64,000 bases of DNA, taken from NCBI GenBank assembly GCA_002492465.1, contig DKYT01000006.1, positions 66,635-130,634 of the forward strand, given 5' to 3'. The position numbers were made by a program, and so were the translations under genes. Below, piece after piece: positions 16,750 through 25,266 of this stretch (within the stretch, counting starts at the first letter, position 1; every line of letters starts with the position of its first letter). This stretch comes from Lachnospiraceae bacterium UBA7093. GTDB lineage: Bacteria > Bacillota > Clostridia > Lachnospirales > Lachnospiraceae. The notes below the pieces were generated by a model. That model was not told where the DNA came from, ran no database searches, and was given only the letters and a program-made list of their open reading frames with translations.

Positions 16750-17094
16750 TTAGTATACTTCTATTTCTTTAATATTAAATTCATTCCCCTGCAAAAGCCA
16801 GGTGTCCGGACTTTTGCAGTAGGGACAAATTTTACCGTATTGCACCGTGGGATAAGTCTGCCCGCAACCCTCGCAGTAAGTAACCGCGGGAAGCTGTTCC
16901 ACAACCAATTCCGCCTCTGCAAACAATTCTCTCTTTTTAATTGCCCATTTCCAGCAATTCTGCAGATAAGACTCGATCACAGTGGACACTTCTCCCAACT
17001 CCAGTACCACCTTGGAGATTCCATTCGCCTTATTTTCAGCTGCAACCTTCTCCAGGTTATCCATAATATGAAATACCACTCCCAGTTCGTGCAT
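16750..17094 (-). CDS. hypA: Nickel chaperone HypA
   Basis: 114 residues starting MHE, where His2 is the nickel ligand of HypA, and holding the zinc site CEGC (74-77) and CPYC (90-93). HypA passes Ni2+ to [NiFe]-hydrogenase, and in some bacteria to urease, with HypB. No hydrogenase, urease or other hyp gene except hypB is in the window. The gene follows the big oxidoreductase by 3 bp, and hypB precedes that. The lar genes lie just upstream, so the nickel may be meant for the pincer cofactor rather than for a hydrogenase (inference). Confidence 0.92.
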   Translation of the reverse strand: MHELGVVFHIMDNLEKVAAENKANGISKVVLELGEVSTVIESYLQNCWKWAIKKRELFAEAELVVEQLPAVTYCEGCGQTYPTVQYGKICPYCKSPDTWLLQGNEFNIKEIEVY

Positions 17095-17097
17095 AGC

Positions 17098-19884
17098 TTA
17101 ATCCTTCTTTGGCGCAAATTTGACTTTCAAAGACTGCTTGACCATGTTAGGCAGTATGTATTTCAGCTTATCCTCGGATTTCACCATCTGAGAACAGCCC
17201 GGCAGCTCCCTGTGCAGGGTGATGGCGTCAAAGGCACATTTGGTAGTACAGATACCGCAGCCAATACATTTATTGGGATCCACCACAGATGCGCCGCAGC
17301 CCAGGCATCTTGCAGTCTCCGCCTTCACCTGTTCTTCCGTCAGCGTATGGGACAAATCACGGAAGGAGCGAAGCTGCGCCTCCTCTGCCCTTTCAGGTCT
17401 TTGCCTGTCCGTATTATCATAGCTGGCGATGAAAATATCCTCCTTGTCCAGCTCTATAAAATCTCTCCGGTTTCTTCCGATGGTCAGCGTACAGTGCTCA
17501 TGGACGAAGCGGTGCAGGGAAACTGCCCCTTCCCGTCCTGCCGCAATGGCGTCGATGGCAAATTTCGGTCCTGTGTAAACATCGCCGCCTACAAAAATAT
17601 CCGGTTCCGCCGTCTGATAAGTAAGCCGGTCTGCAATGGCGCCTCCGTTGGGACGAAGCTCCACCTTGGTTCCCTTCAAAAGATCGCCCCATATAATACC
17701 CTGCCCTACGCTGAAGATCACATGGGAGCAGGAAACCGTCATAGTATTTTCTTCATCATAGGTCGGTGCAAATCTATGATTTTCATCATATACACGGGTG
17801 CATTTTTTAAATACCACGCCCACCGCTTTTCCATTCTCCGTAAGGATTTCTTTTGGTCCCCATCCGTTGTTGATGGTAACCTTTTCCTCTGTTGCCTCCA
17901 GAATCTCCTCACGGCTTGCAGGCATCTCATCCCTGGTTTCCAAACAGAACATGGCAACCCTTCCCTGCCCGCAGCGGGTTGCAGTTCTCGCCGCATCGAT
18001 AGCAACATTGCCTCCGCCGATCACGATCACATCGCCCTTTAAGTCAAAGGCTTCTTTCTCTCCCGCTTCCCTGAGGAAGTCCACTGCGGTATAAACTTCT
18101 TCCGCATCCTCCCCGGGAATACCCGGCTTTCTGCCGCCCTGACATCCAATGGCAACATAAAATCCCTTATAGCCCTGCTCCCTGAGCTGGTCTATGGTAA
18201 TGTCCTTTCCAACCTCAACGCCGCATCTGATCTCAACGCCCATTGCCCTGATCACTTCAATTTCAGCTTCGATGAGATCCTTCTCCAGCTTATAGGGGGG
18301 AATGCCATAGGTAAGCATACCGCCGGGTCTTGCATTTTTCTCAAAAATCGTGGGCTTATAACCCTTATCCGCCAGAAAATATGCGCAGGAAAGTCCCGCA
18401 GGACCTGCTCCGATAATTGCAATCTTCTCCTCAAAATATCCCTTCAAAGAAGGAACGGTGGGCTTGGGGATATAGCGGGTTTCGGCATTCAGATCCCTCT
18501 CCGCCACAAAGCGCTTCACTGCGTCGATTGCCACCGCCTCGTCTATGGTACCCCGGGTACAGGCATCCTCGCAGCGGCGGTTACAGATCCGTCCGCAGAT
18601 TGCAGGAAGGGGATTGTCTTTCTTAATCAGCGCAAGGGCTTCCTCATATTTTCCTTCCTTCGCCAGCTTCAAATATCCCTGGATTGCAATGTGAGCGGGA
18701 CATGCCGTCTTGCAGGGTGCGGTTCCGGTATCGTAACAGTTGATCCGATTCACGTCCCTGTAATTATTTGTCCACATATGCTCTCCCCACTTCTGCTCCT
18801 GGGGAAGGGGCATTTGGGGGTATGTAACCTGGCTGCCGTCCTTTTTGCACAGCTTCTGCCCTAATTTCACAGCGCCTGCCGGACACGCCTCCACGCACTT
18901 GCCGCAGGCAACGCATTTTTCCTTATCTACCTTCGCCACATAAGCGGACCGGGACATGTTGGGTGTATTGAAAAGCTGGGATGTACGCAGGGCATAGCAT
19001 ACGTTTACATTACAGTTACAAATTGCAAAAATCTTATTGGCTCCGTCAATATTGGTAATCTGGTGTACGAAACCGTTATCTTCCGCCTGCTTAAAAATGG
19101 CAAGCGCCTCTTCTTTGGTAATATAGCGTCCGTCCTTCTGGGTCTCTACCACATAATCCGCCATATCTCCCACCGCCACGCACCAGCCCTCGGGGTCATC
19201 TCCGCAGCCCTCGTCGTGGTACAGTCTGGAACGCCGGCAGGAACAGGGACTTGCCGCATATTTGCCCTCGTACTTTGACAGCCAGTAGGAAATATGCTCC
19301 AGATCAATGGATTCACTTTCCATTTCAATCGCTTTCTCTACCGGGATTACATGCATACCGATGCCGTTTCCCCCTTCTCCCACAAAAGGCGTCACATGCT
19401 CAAGGGGCAGCCTTGACATATGTTCAAAAAACAGCGTAACCTCCGGATGCTCCTCCATAACCCGGGTGTTCATGTTAAAGAACTCCGCGGAACCGGGCAC
19501 AAACATGGGCAGTACATACTGCTTTTCATGCTGAGGATTTTCCCAGTTATACTCTAAAATGCCTTTCACGGACATCTCCTGAAGCTTAGGCTCCAGAACC
19601 TCCTCAGACATGCCTGTAAGCTTTGCAATCTCCGTCAGGGTCTTAGGCTTCCTGACCCCCATTTTCAGCGCAATCTCAGCTTCCTCATCTGTCACCACTC
19701 CCGCAAGTCCCCAATACTCCGGATCCTCCTGGGTGATCTTTTTCAGCCCCAGCTTCTGGGGGATCCTGTCTGTAATCATTTTCCCCAGTTTCTGAATACT
19801 TTCCCGAGGCGGTTCACCGCTGCCCGGCTGGTGTTCCGGATAAACATAGTCCGGATATAGTTCTTTGTCTAACTCCTTCTTCAT
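17098..19884 (-). CDS. Multi-[4Fe-4S] FAD/NAD(P) oxidoreductase (GltD-like), between hypB and hypA
   Basis: 928 residues. The N-terminal ~110 include a winged-helix-like segment. At 210-300 lies a cysteine domain of the type CxCR...ADYVV...CNCxxxxC (CSC 214-216, CNC 289-291, C296). A ferredoxin motif CVACGKCVEAC lies at 324-334. From ~380 a GltD/DPYD-like module starts: Cys 391, 395, 430, 434, 438, FAD site IGAGPAGLSC at 490 and NAD(P) site IGGGNVAID at 622. A C-terminal double cluster lies at 860-883 (CLGC, CIGCGICTTKC). It should move electrons between NAD(P)H and a ferredoxin-like or unknown acceptor in the cytoplasm. Its place between hypB and hypA suggests a link to nickel-cofactor assembly or to a nickel enzyme, but the partner is unknown. 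Confidence 0.85.
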   Translation of the reverse strand: MKKELDKELYPDYVYPEHQPGSGEPPRESIQKLGKMITDRIPQKLGLKKITQEDPEYWGLAGVVTDEEAEIALKMGVRKPKTLTEIAKLTGMSEEVLEPKLQEMSVKGILEYNWENPQHEKQYVLPMFVPGSAEFFNMNTRVMEEHPEVTLFFEHMSRLPLEHVTPFVGEGGNGIGMHVIPVEKAIEMESESIDLEHISYWLSKYEGKYAASPCSCRRSRLYHDEGCGDDPEGWCVAVGDMADYVVETQKDGRYITKEEALAIFKQAEDNGFVHQITNIDGANKIFAICNCNVNVCYALRTSQLFNTPNMSRSAYVAKVDKEKCVACGKCVEACPAGAVKLGQKLCKKDGSQVTYPQMPLPQEQKWGEHMWTNNYRDVNRINCYDTGTAPCKTACPAHIAIQGYLKLAKEGKYEEALALIKKDNPLPAICGRICNRRCEDACTRGTIDEAVAIDAVKRFVAERDLNAETRYIPKPTVPSLKGYFEEKIAIIGAGPAGLSCAYFLADKGYKPTIFEKNARPGGMLTYGIPPYKLEKDLIEAEIEVIRAMGVEIRCGVEVGKDITIDQLREQGYKGFYVAIGCQGGRKPGIPGEDAEEVYTAVDFLREAGEKEAFDLKGDVIVIGGGNVAIDAARTATRCGQGRVAMFCLETRDEMPASREEILEATEEKVTINNGWGPKEILTENGKAVGVVFKKCTRVYDENHRFAPTYDEENTMTVSCSHVIFSVGQGIIWGDLLKGTKVELRPNGGAIADRLTYQTAEPDIFVGGDVYTGPKFAIDAIAAGREGAVSLHRFVHEHCTLTIGRNRRDFIELDKEDIFIASYDNTDRQRPERAEEAQLRSFRDLSHTLTEEQVKAETARCLGCGASVVDPNKCIGCGICTTKCAFDAITLHRELPGCSQMVKSEDKLKYILPNMVKQSLKVKFAPKKD

Positions 19885-19917
19885 ACCTTCCTCCCTTGTA
19901 AGTTTTATTTGCCGCTC

Positions 19918-20592
19918 TTATCTGCCTTCTCTCCAGAGCTTTACTTCCTCTTCGAGCCATTTGGTCCATTCCCGGACGCCCTCTCCCGTCCTGGCACAGA
20001 TGGGAATAATCTTTGCCTTGGGATTGCGCATATGGATATACTCCCGGCACTGATCCAGATCGAAATCAAAATAAGGTAAAACGTCGATCTTATTAATCAA
20101 CACCACATCGCAGATGGAAAACATCAGCGGATACTTAAGGGGTTTATCATGTCCTTCCGGCACGGAAAGGATCATGGCATTTTTCACCGCCCCGGTATCA
20201 AACTCCGCAGGGCACACAAGGTTGCCTACATTTTCAAGAATCGCAAGCTCCAGTCCCTCCGTTTCCAGCCCTGCAAGCCCCTGTCTGGTCATCTCCGCAT
20301 CCAGGTGGCACATTCCCCCTGTGTGAAGCTGGATTACCCTTGCCCCTGAACCGGATATAGTCCGGGCATCCACATCTGAATCAATATCCGCTTCCATCAC
20401 GCCGATTTTCAGGGTATCCCTTAGTCCTTCAATGGTGCGCATCAGCGTTGTGGTCTTTCCTGCCCCGGGAGAGGACATGAGATTCAGGAGAAACACCCCC
20501 TTTTCCTTCAGTTCCTGCCGCAGCTCCTGTGCCTGCCTGTCGTTGTCCGCAAAAACGCTTTGCTTGATCTCCAAAACTCTCACTTCTCTCAT
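19918..20592 (-). CDS. hypB: Nickel-insertion GTPase HypB
   Basis: A 224-residue SIMIBI-class GTPase with P-loop SSPGAGKT at 40-47, the metal-site pair Cys-His in GGMCHLDAE (95-96), and NKID for guanine recognition. It lacks both the N-terminal CxxCGC high-affinity nickel motif and the histidine-rich tail seen in some HypB, so it is the minimal form. It works with HypA to load Ni2+. It is transcribed from a likely promoter overlapping the end of larE and is followed 33 bp later by the Fe-S flavoprotein. Confidence 0.93.
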   Translation of the reverse strand: MREVRVLEIKQSVFADNDRQAQELRQELKEKGVFLLNLMSSPGAGKTTTLMRTIEGLRDTLKIGVMEADIDSDVDARTISGSGARVIQLHTGGMCHLDAEMTRQGLAGLETEGLELAILENVGNLVCPAEFDTGAVKNAMILSVPEGHDKPLKYPLMFSICDVVLINKIDVLPYFDFDLDQCREYIHMRNPKAKIIPICARTGEGVREWTKWLEEEVKLWREGR

Positions 20593-20662
20593 TGCTTATC
20601 CCATCTGCTTCCGGCATAAACCCGGTTTTCCTCTCTAAAATCTGTTTGCAAATTCTACTCTA

Positions 20663-20691
20663 ATTTTAACATTGTCAGAATATTGCGTCAA
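20663..20691 (-). promoter_or_regulatory. Promoter for hypB-oxidoreductase-hypA
   Basis: On the minus strand TTGACG (20686-20691, overlapping the larE stop codon), 17-bp spacer, TAAAAT (20663-20668). The 95-bp gap before hypB is long for this cluster, which supports a separate start. Confidence 0.55.
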
Positions 20692-21518
20692 TAACCGTCA
20701 TTCAGAATCTCTACATCCATACTTCCGGAGCGAAAGCCTTCCATATCCAATGTTATGTAAACATATCCAAGGCTTTTCAGATACCCTGTAATTTCCTCTT
20801 TATGCTCTAATAAACAGGGAAAATCTTCTTTATCTACCTCTATTCGCGCCAGCCCCCCATGCACTCTGATTCTAACATTATGTAAACCAAATGTTTTGAG
20901 ATAATTCTCTCCTTTTTCCACCTGTTCCATTTTCTCATAGGTCAGCTCCGTTCCATAGGGAAACCTTGTGGCAAGGCAGGGAGTGGAGGGCTTGGAGGCG
21001 GTCGCCAGCCCGTATTCCTGCGCCAGCCTGCGCACCTGTTCCTTGGTCAGCCCTGCCTGTGCCAGGGGACTGGCAATCTCCAGTTCCTGCAAAGCCTTTA
21101 TGCCCGGGCGGTAGACGTGAAGGTCGTCCTCGTTGGTTCCTTCTAAAACCGCCCCTGCTGAAAGTTCTGCCGCTTTTTCCTTTATCTTTTCAAACAAATG
21201 CCTTTTGCATAAATAGCAGCGTTCTACCGGATTGTGATGGATCCCCGCTTCTTTCAGTTCATCCACTGTCATCACAATATGATGCCCTCCGATTTCCCGG
21301 CAGAGTCTTTTGGCTTCCTGGATCTCCCTGACAGGATGCATTCTGGTCTGCATAGTCACTGCATACACTTTTTTCCCCGTTGCTTTTGCCGCCTCACATG
21401 CTCCCTTCAAAAGCAGGCAGCTGTCAACGCCGCCGGAAAAGGCAACCATTACATCCTCCCGGGCATAGCGATTCATTTCTTCCAGGAAGCGCCGTTTTTT
21501 TTCTGAATAATCACACAT
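20688..21518 (-). CDS. larE: LarE, sulfur-insertion enzyme of nickel-pincer nucleotide synthesis
   Basis: A PP-loop ATPase (SGGVDS near residue 28) that adenylylates and thiolates the pyridinium precursor made by LarB. Three cysteines stand out: RCYLC (101 and 104) and the STPCLATRFPYG Cys (181). Lactobacillus LarE sacrifices a single Cys at the last position. Forms with the extra CxxC pair bind a [4Fe-4S] cluster that carries the sulfur (family knowledge), so this is probably the catalytic cluster type. The start at 21518 is preferred, with a purine-rich GGCGGAAG before it. The frame to 21551 would overlap larC. larB, larC and larE are close-packed in that order. Confidence 0.92.
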   Translation of the reverse strand: MCDYSEKKRRFLEEMNRYAREDVMVAFSGGVDSCLLLKGACEAAKATGKKVYAVTMQTRMHPVREIQEAKRLCREIGGHHIVMTVDELKEAGIHHNPVERCYLCKRHLFEKIKEKAAELSAGAVLEGTNEDDLHVYRPGIKALQELEIASPLAQAGLTKEQVRRLAQEYGLATASKPSTPCLATRFPYGTELTYEKMEQVEKGENYLKTFGLHNVRIRVHGGLARIEVDKEDFPCLLEHKEEITGYLKSLGYVYITLDMEGFRSGSMDVEILNDGY

Positions 21519-21531
21519 ACTTCCGCCCGCC

Positions 21532-22791
21532 TTACAAAGTGCGCCTGACAACGTCCATTACCTGCTGGAAAGACAATCCGCTCTGCCTTGCCAGCGCCGC
21601 CACGTCCTCATACTCGGGATAATGTCTCACCTGTCCGTCCGGCAAAATACATTTTTTTACCTTCATTTCCCCTTCCTTCAGGAGAATACTTGTATCCTCT
21701 CGCTTTAAGACTGTCCGCTCCATTCTTGCCCTTCGGATGCCTATGGTAGTGGTTTCCTCAAAAATGATCTGCTCCAGCTTTCTGATCTGCGTCTCATCGC
21801 AAATCACCGTAAGCATATAGGCAGGTCTGTTCTTTTTCATATATACCGGCGTGAAATGAGCGTCCCTGGCGCCTTCCCTCATAAGCCTTTCCATTACATA
21901 TCCCAGAGCCTCCCCTGTGCAGTCGTCAATATTCGTCTCCAGCTTATAGATAACATCCTGCTTTTCCGATTGTCTTGTCCGGTTTTCTGCAATCAGCATG
22001 GCGCGCAAAAAACCGGGGCCTTCATAGGCTCTTTTTCCTGCGCCGATTCCTGTCCCAAGCAGCGTAAATTGATCCGGAAGAGCGGAAGCGGTTCTTATGG
22101 CTGCAAGGATCGCCGCCCCTGTAGGCGTCACCAGCTCTCCCTCCACCTTTGTAAAGTTTACGGGAATCTGATAAGCTTCTATGATATTTGTCACCGCAGG
22201 TACCGGAACAGGCAGAATCCCATGCTGGCATCTTATGGTTCCTCTTCCCTCGCATACAAAAGGAGCGATCACCTCTGTAATGTCCAGTTCATCCAGGCAT
22301 ACCGCCGCCGCCACAATATCCACAATGGAGTCCACCGCTCCCACTTCATGAAAATGCACCTTTTCCATGGTAGTTCCGTGTGCCTTTGCTTCCGCCTCGG
22401 CAAGAATCTGAAAAATTCTAACCGCCGTCTGCTTTGCCCTTTCACTGAGATCGGCACGGTCAATGATCTCCAGCACCTCTCCAAGCCCTCTGTGCTCATG
22501 GCTGTGGTGCGGCTCTCCGGCGGGATGGTCTTCGTGGGAATGTGTATGTCCGTGAAGATACTCCATGTCATGATCGTGATTCTCATAAGGCGCGTCCAGC
22601 TTTACCTGAAAATCACATGCATCCAGCCCTGCCTTTTTTACTCTTTTCACTTCTATCTCAAAGCCCTCCAGAGGCAGCGAATCCAATGCCTTTTTCAACT
22701 TCTCCCGATCTGCCCCCAGATCCAGCAGCGACGCCACCGTCATATCTCCGCTGATTCCCGAATAGCATTCCAGATATAATGTTTTTCCCAT
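21532..22791 (-). CDS. larC: LarC, nickel-inserting cyclometallase (single continuous ORF)
   Basis: Inserts Ni into the pincer dinucleotide using CTP (family knowledge). The N-terminal YSGISGDM motif, a His-rich stretch at about residues 72-100 (HDHDMEYLHGHTHSHEDH then HHSHEH), and the C-terminal domain with KLETNIDDCTGEALG are all in one frame. In Lactobacillus plantarum larC is split and made by ribosomal frameshift. Here no shift is needed. The start at 22791 is taken because GAGGAGGT lies 6 bases before it, inside the end of larB. The longer frame to 22872 would overlap larB and lacks support. Confidence 0.93.
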   Translation of the reverse strand: MGKTLYLECYSGISGDMTVASLLDLGADREKLKKALDSLPLEGFEIEVKRVKKAGLDACDFQVKLDAPYENHDHDMEYLHGHTHSHEDHPAGEPHHSHEHRGLGEVLEIIDRADLSERAKQTAVRIFQILAEAEAKAHGTTMEKVHFHEVGAVDSIVDIVAAAVCLDELDITEVIAPFVCEGRGTIRCQHGILPVPVPAVTNIIEAYQIPVNFTKVEGELVTPTGAAILAAIRTASALPDQFTLLGTGIGAGKRAYEGPGFLRAMLIAENRTRQSEKQDVIYKLETNIDDCTGEALGYVMERLMREGARDAHFTPVYMKKNRPAYMLTVICDETQIRKLEQIIFEETTTIGIRRARMERTVLKREDTSILLKEGEMKVKKCILPDGQVRHYPEYEDVAALARQSGLSFQQVMDVVRRTL

Positions 22792-22792
22792 T

Positions 22793-23554
22793 TTATACCT
22801 CCTCTTTTCCCCCTCTGCATCCCAGCCTGTTGATCTGGGTTGCAATATAACCGGCGCCATAACCATTGTCAATGTTTACCACAGCTATGCCGTTCGCACA
22901 GGAATTGATCATGGTGAGGAGCGCCGAAAGCCCATGCATGCTGGCGCCATAGCCCACCGAAGTAGGCACTGCAATCACCGGTCTGCTCACCAGACCGCCC
23001 AGCACACTGGCAAGGGCGCCTTCCATCCCTGCCACAGCAACCACGCAGTTTGCCTCCTGTATGGTATCGATTCGTGAAAGAAGCCTGTGCAGCCCGCTGA
23101 CTCCTACATCGTAAATCCGTTCCACATTTGCGCCAAAATATTCCGCCGTCTGCGCCGCTTCCTCCGCCACAGGTATATCCGCCGTGCCTGCGGTGCAGAC
23201 CGCAATTTTTCCCTGCCTTTTCTTATCCTGTCTTTCAATTTTCAGGATTCGGGATACCTGGTCATACACTGCCTGAGGAAGAACTTCCTTTATCAGCTCA
23301 TATTGGCGCCTGTCCGCCCTGGTGCCAAATACCTCCCCGTTCTCCTCAAACAGCCTCTGATAAATGGAACACAGGTAGGCGTCCGGCTTTCCGCTGCAAT
23401 ATACCACCTCCGGGAAACCGGAACGGATCTCCCTGTGGGTATCCAGCTTTGCGTATCCCATTTCCTCAAAGGGCTGTTTTCGGAAGTACTTTTCCGCATC
23501 CTCCACAGACATGGTTCCTTCTTTTACCTGCTCCAAAATCTTTCTTGCTTCCAA
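22793..23554 (-). CDS. larB: LarB, pyridinium carboxylase of nickel-pincer nucleotide synthesis
   Basis: A 253-residue enzyme with a C-terminal PurE/AIR-carboxylase-like domain (IAVCTAGTADIPVAEEAA, VVAVAGMEGALASVLGGL, PVIAVPTSVGYG). It carboxylates and hydrolyses nicotinic acid adenine dinucleotide, the first step of the Ni-pincer cofactor. The start codon is TTG (23554), supported by AAAGGAG about 9 bases upstream. A nearby ATG is in another frame. Its stop lies one base outside larC's ATG, so the two are translationally coupled. It is the first gene of the lar unit, 106 bp after ilvE. Confidence 0.93.
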   Translation of the reverse strand: MEARKILEQVKEGTMSVEDAEKYFRKQPFEEMGYAKLDTHREIRSGFPEVVYCSGKPDAYLCSIYQRLFEENGEVFGTRADRRQYELIKEVLPQAVYDQVSRILKIERQDKKRQGKIAVCTAGTADIPVAEEAAQTAEYFGANVERIYDVGVSGLHRLLSRIDTIQEANCVVAVAGMEGALASVLGGLVSRPVIAVPTSVGYGASMHGLSALLTMINSCANGIAVVNIDNGYGAGYIATQINRLGCRGGKEEV

Positions 23555-23587
23555 CGGCGCTCATCTCCTTTCTCCGGGTTCTTATCC

Positions 23588-23616
23588 GATATAAAATAAG
23601 GCATCCAAAGCAACAA
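23588..23616 (-). promoter_or_regulatory. Weak candidate promoter for larBCE
   Basis: TTGTTG (23611-23616), 17 bp, TATATC (23588-23593) on the minus strand in the ilvE-larB gap. Only partial matches. No NiCo riboswitch or NikR-type palindrome could be seen in the 106-bp gap. Confidence 0.3.
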
Positions 23617-23660
23617 CCTTGAATACCTTATAATTTCTTTTCACCCTGTTTCTTCAGACG

Positions 23661-24686
23661 TTATTTCACTTCAGCAATCCAGCCTTCCGGCGCTTTAATC
23701 GTGCCCATCTGAATTCCTGTCAATGTATCATATAACTTCTTGGTAACGGGTCCCATCTCTGTCATACCGCTGGGGAAACAGATCTCCTTCCCATGGTCTA
23801 CGATCTTTCCTACCGGGGAGATCACCGCCGCCGTGCCGCACAAACCGCACTCTGCGAAATCCGCAAGCTCTTCTAAATAAATTTCCCTTTCCTCAGCCTC
23901 CAGCCCCAGATATTCTTTTGCAACCTGCACCAGGGAACGTCTGGTAATGGAAGGAAGAATACTGCCGGACTTAGGCGTCACCACCTTGCCTTCCTTTGTT
24001 ACAAACAGGAAGTTTGCTCCGCCCGTCTCCTCCACCTTGGTTCTGGTGCCTGCATCCAGATACATATTCTCGTCGTACCCCTGTTTATGGGCATCTACGA
24101 TGGCATGAAGGCTCATAGCATAATTAAGCCCCGCTTTAATATGACCGGTTCCCCTGGGAGCGGCACGGTCAAAATCGCTGACGCGGATCGTAAGGGGCTT
24201 CACGCCGCCCTTAAAATAAGGTCCCACCGGAGTGGTAAACACTCTGAATTGATATTCGTCCGCCGGTTTCACACCGATCACCGGGTTGCTTCCAAACATG
24301 TAAGGACGTACATAGAGGGTTGCGCCGCTGCCGTAAGGGGGCACATAAGCCTCGTTTGCCTTAATGGTTTTTAACACTGCCTCTACAAATTTCTCTTTCG
24401 GGAAAACAGGCATTTCCAAACGTCTGGCGCTCTGTTCCATTCTCTCCCCATTCAGATCCGGACGGAATGTGACGATACGTCCGTCGGCAGTTGTGTACGC
24501 CTTCATTCCCTCAAAGACCGTCTGCGCGTACTGCAGCACCCCTGCACACTCGTTGATTACCACATTTGCATCCTCAGTCAAAACGCCTTCATCCCATGCG
24601 CCGTTTACATAGTTGGAGACAAATCTGAAATCCGTCTGAATATAGCCAAATCCAAGATTGGACCAATCAATATTTTTCTTTTCCAT
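23661..24686 (-). CDS. ilvE: Branched-chain amino acid aminotransferase
   Basis: A class IV PLP enzyme of 341 residues, the BCAT group II length. It carries the YAQTVFEGMKAY region, the PLP-lysine block KAGLNYAMSLHA and the family signature from EETGGANFLFV to LAECGLCGTAAVISP-like residues near the C-terminus. It moves the amino group between glutamate and Leu, Ile or Val keto acids in the cytoplasm. Preceded by its own promoter (24718-24746). Not obviously linked to the lar genes downstream, though readthrough is possible since no terminator is visible between them. Confidence 0.95.
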   Translation of the reverse strand: MEKKNIDWSNLGFGYIQTDFRFVSNYVNGAWDEGVLTEDANVVINECAGVLQYAQTVFEGMKAYTTADGRIVTFRPDLNGERMEQSARRLEMPVFPKEKFVEAVLKTIKANEAYVPPYGSGATLYVRPYMFGSNPVIGVKPADEYQFRVFTTPVGPYFKGGVKPLTIRVSDFDRAAPRGTGHIKAGLNYAMSLHAIVDAHKQGYDENMYLDAGTRTKVEETGGANFLFVTKEGKVVTPKSGSILPSITRRSLVQVAKEYLGLEAEEREIYLEELADFAECGLCGTAAVISPVGKIVDHGKEICFPSGMTEMGPVTKKLYDTLTGIQMGTIKAPEGWIAEVK

Positions 24687-24717
24687 TCTTCATGCGCTCC
24701 CTCTTAAGTTTCTTTTT

Positions 24718-24746
24718 ATTATCATACCATTTGATCCAAAAGTCAA
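24718..24746 (-). promoter_or_regulatory. Promoter of ilvE
   Basis: TTGACT (24741-24746), 17-bp spacer, GATAAT (24718-24723) on the minus strand. The -35 box overlaps the end of folA. Confidence 0.55.
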
Positions 24747-25249
24747 TACTGCCCCTGACCTGTAACCCTTTCATATTTCAGGAAGTGATAGGTAATGTCA
24801 AAGTATACCTGCTCGTCGCTGTCTGCGGTAATCCGCCAGTCGGGCATTTCGTCCAGATTAGGGAAAAATGCGTCCGCCTCGTAAACATGATCGATTTTGG
24901 TAATATGCGCCACGTCACAGTAAGGGAGGAGCTGCCGGTATATACTTTCCCCACCTATAATATAAATGTCCTCTGTCTGATATGCCTTCAACTTTGAAAG
25001 CAGTTCCTCCAGGCTGTGAACCACTATAGCTCCCTTTACCCTATAATCCGGATTGGAAGAAAGAATGATATTGGTACGGTTTTGCAAGGGCATACCCTGG
25101 GGAAAGGTTTCCAGTGTTTTCCTTCCCAGCACCACTACCTTCCCTGTGGTTTCCTGGCGAAAATTCTTGTGATCCGCCGGAATTCTGATCAAAAGTTCAT
25201 TGCGATTACCGATCGCCCAGTTTTCATCTACTGCCGCTATTAAATTCAT
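24743..25249 (-). CDS. folA: Dihydrofolate reductase
   Basis: 168 residues with the DHFR layout: MNLIAAVDENWAIGNRNELL at the N-terminus, KVVVLGRKTLETFP for NADPH binding, then IYIIGGESIYRQLLP. Reduces dihydrofolate produced by thymidylate synthase, whose gene lies 17 bp upstream in the same transcript. The position usually held by Asp27 or Glu in the active site falls in the RIPADHKNF block, where Asp is present. Confidence 0.95.
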   Translation of the reverse strand: MNLIAAVDENWAIGNRNELLIRIPADHKNFRQETTGKVVVLGRKTLETFPQGMPLQNRTNIILSSNPDYRVKGAIVVHSLEELLSKLKAYQTEDIYIIGGESIYRQLLPYCDVAHITKIDHVYEADAFFPNLDEMPDWRITADSDEQVYFDITYHFLKYERVTGQGQY

Positions 25250-25266
25250 GTATTTTCCTCACTTTT

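Noticed and set aside
16840..18042. 400-codon open frame on the plus strand
   Set aside because: It lies antisense to hypA and the Fe-S flavoprotein, whose motifs are unmistakable. Its own translation has no recognisable domain.
16750..20592. Complete hydrogenase maturation operon
   Set aside because: Only hypA and hypB are present. hypC, hypD, hypE, hypF and hydrogenase subunits are absent from the window.
23555..23660. NiCo riboswitch or NikR operator upstream of larB
   Set aside because: The 106-bp gap does not show the paired helices of a NiCo riboswitch nor a clear NikR palindrome.
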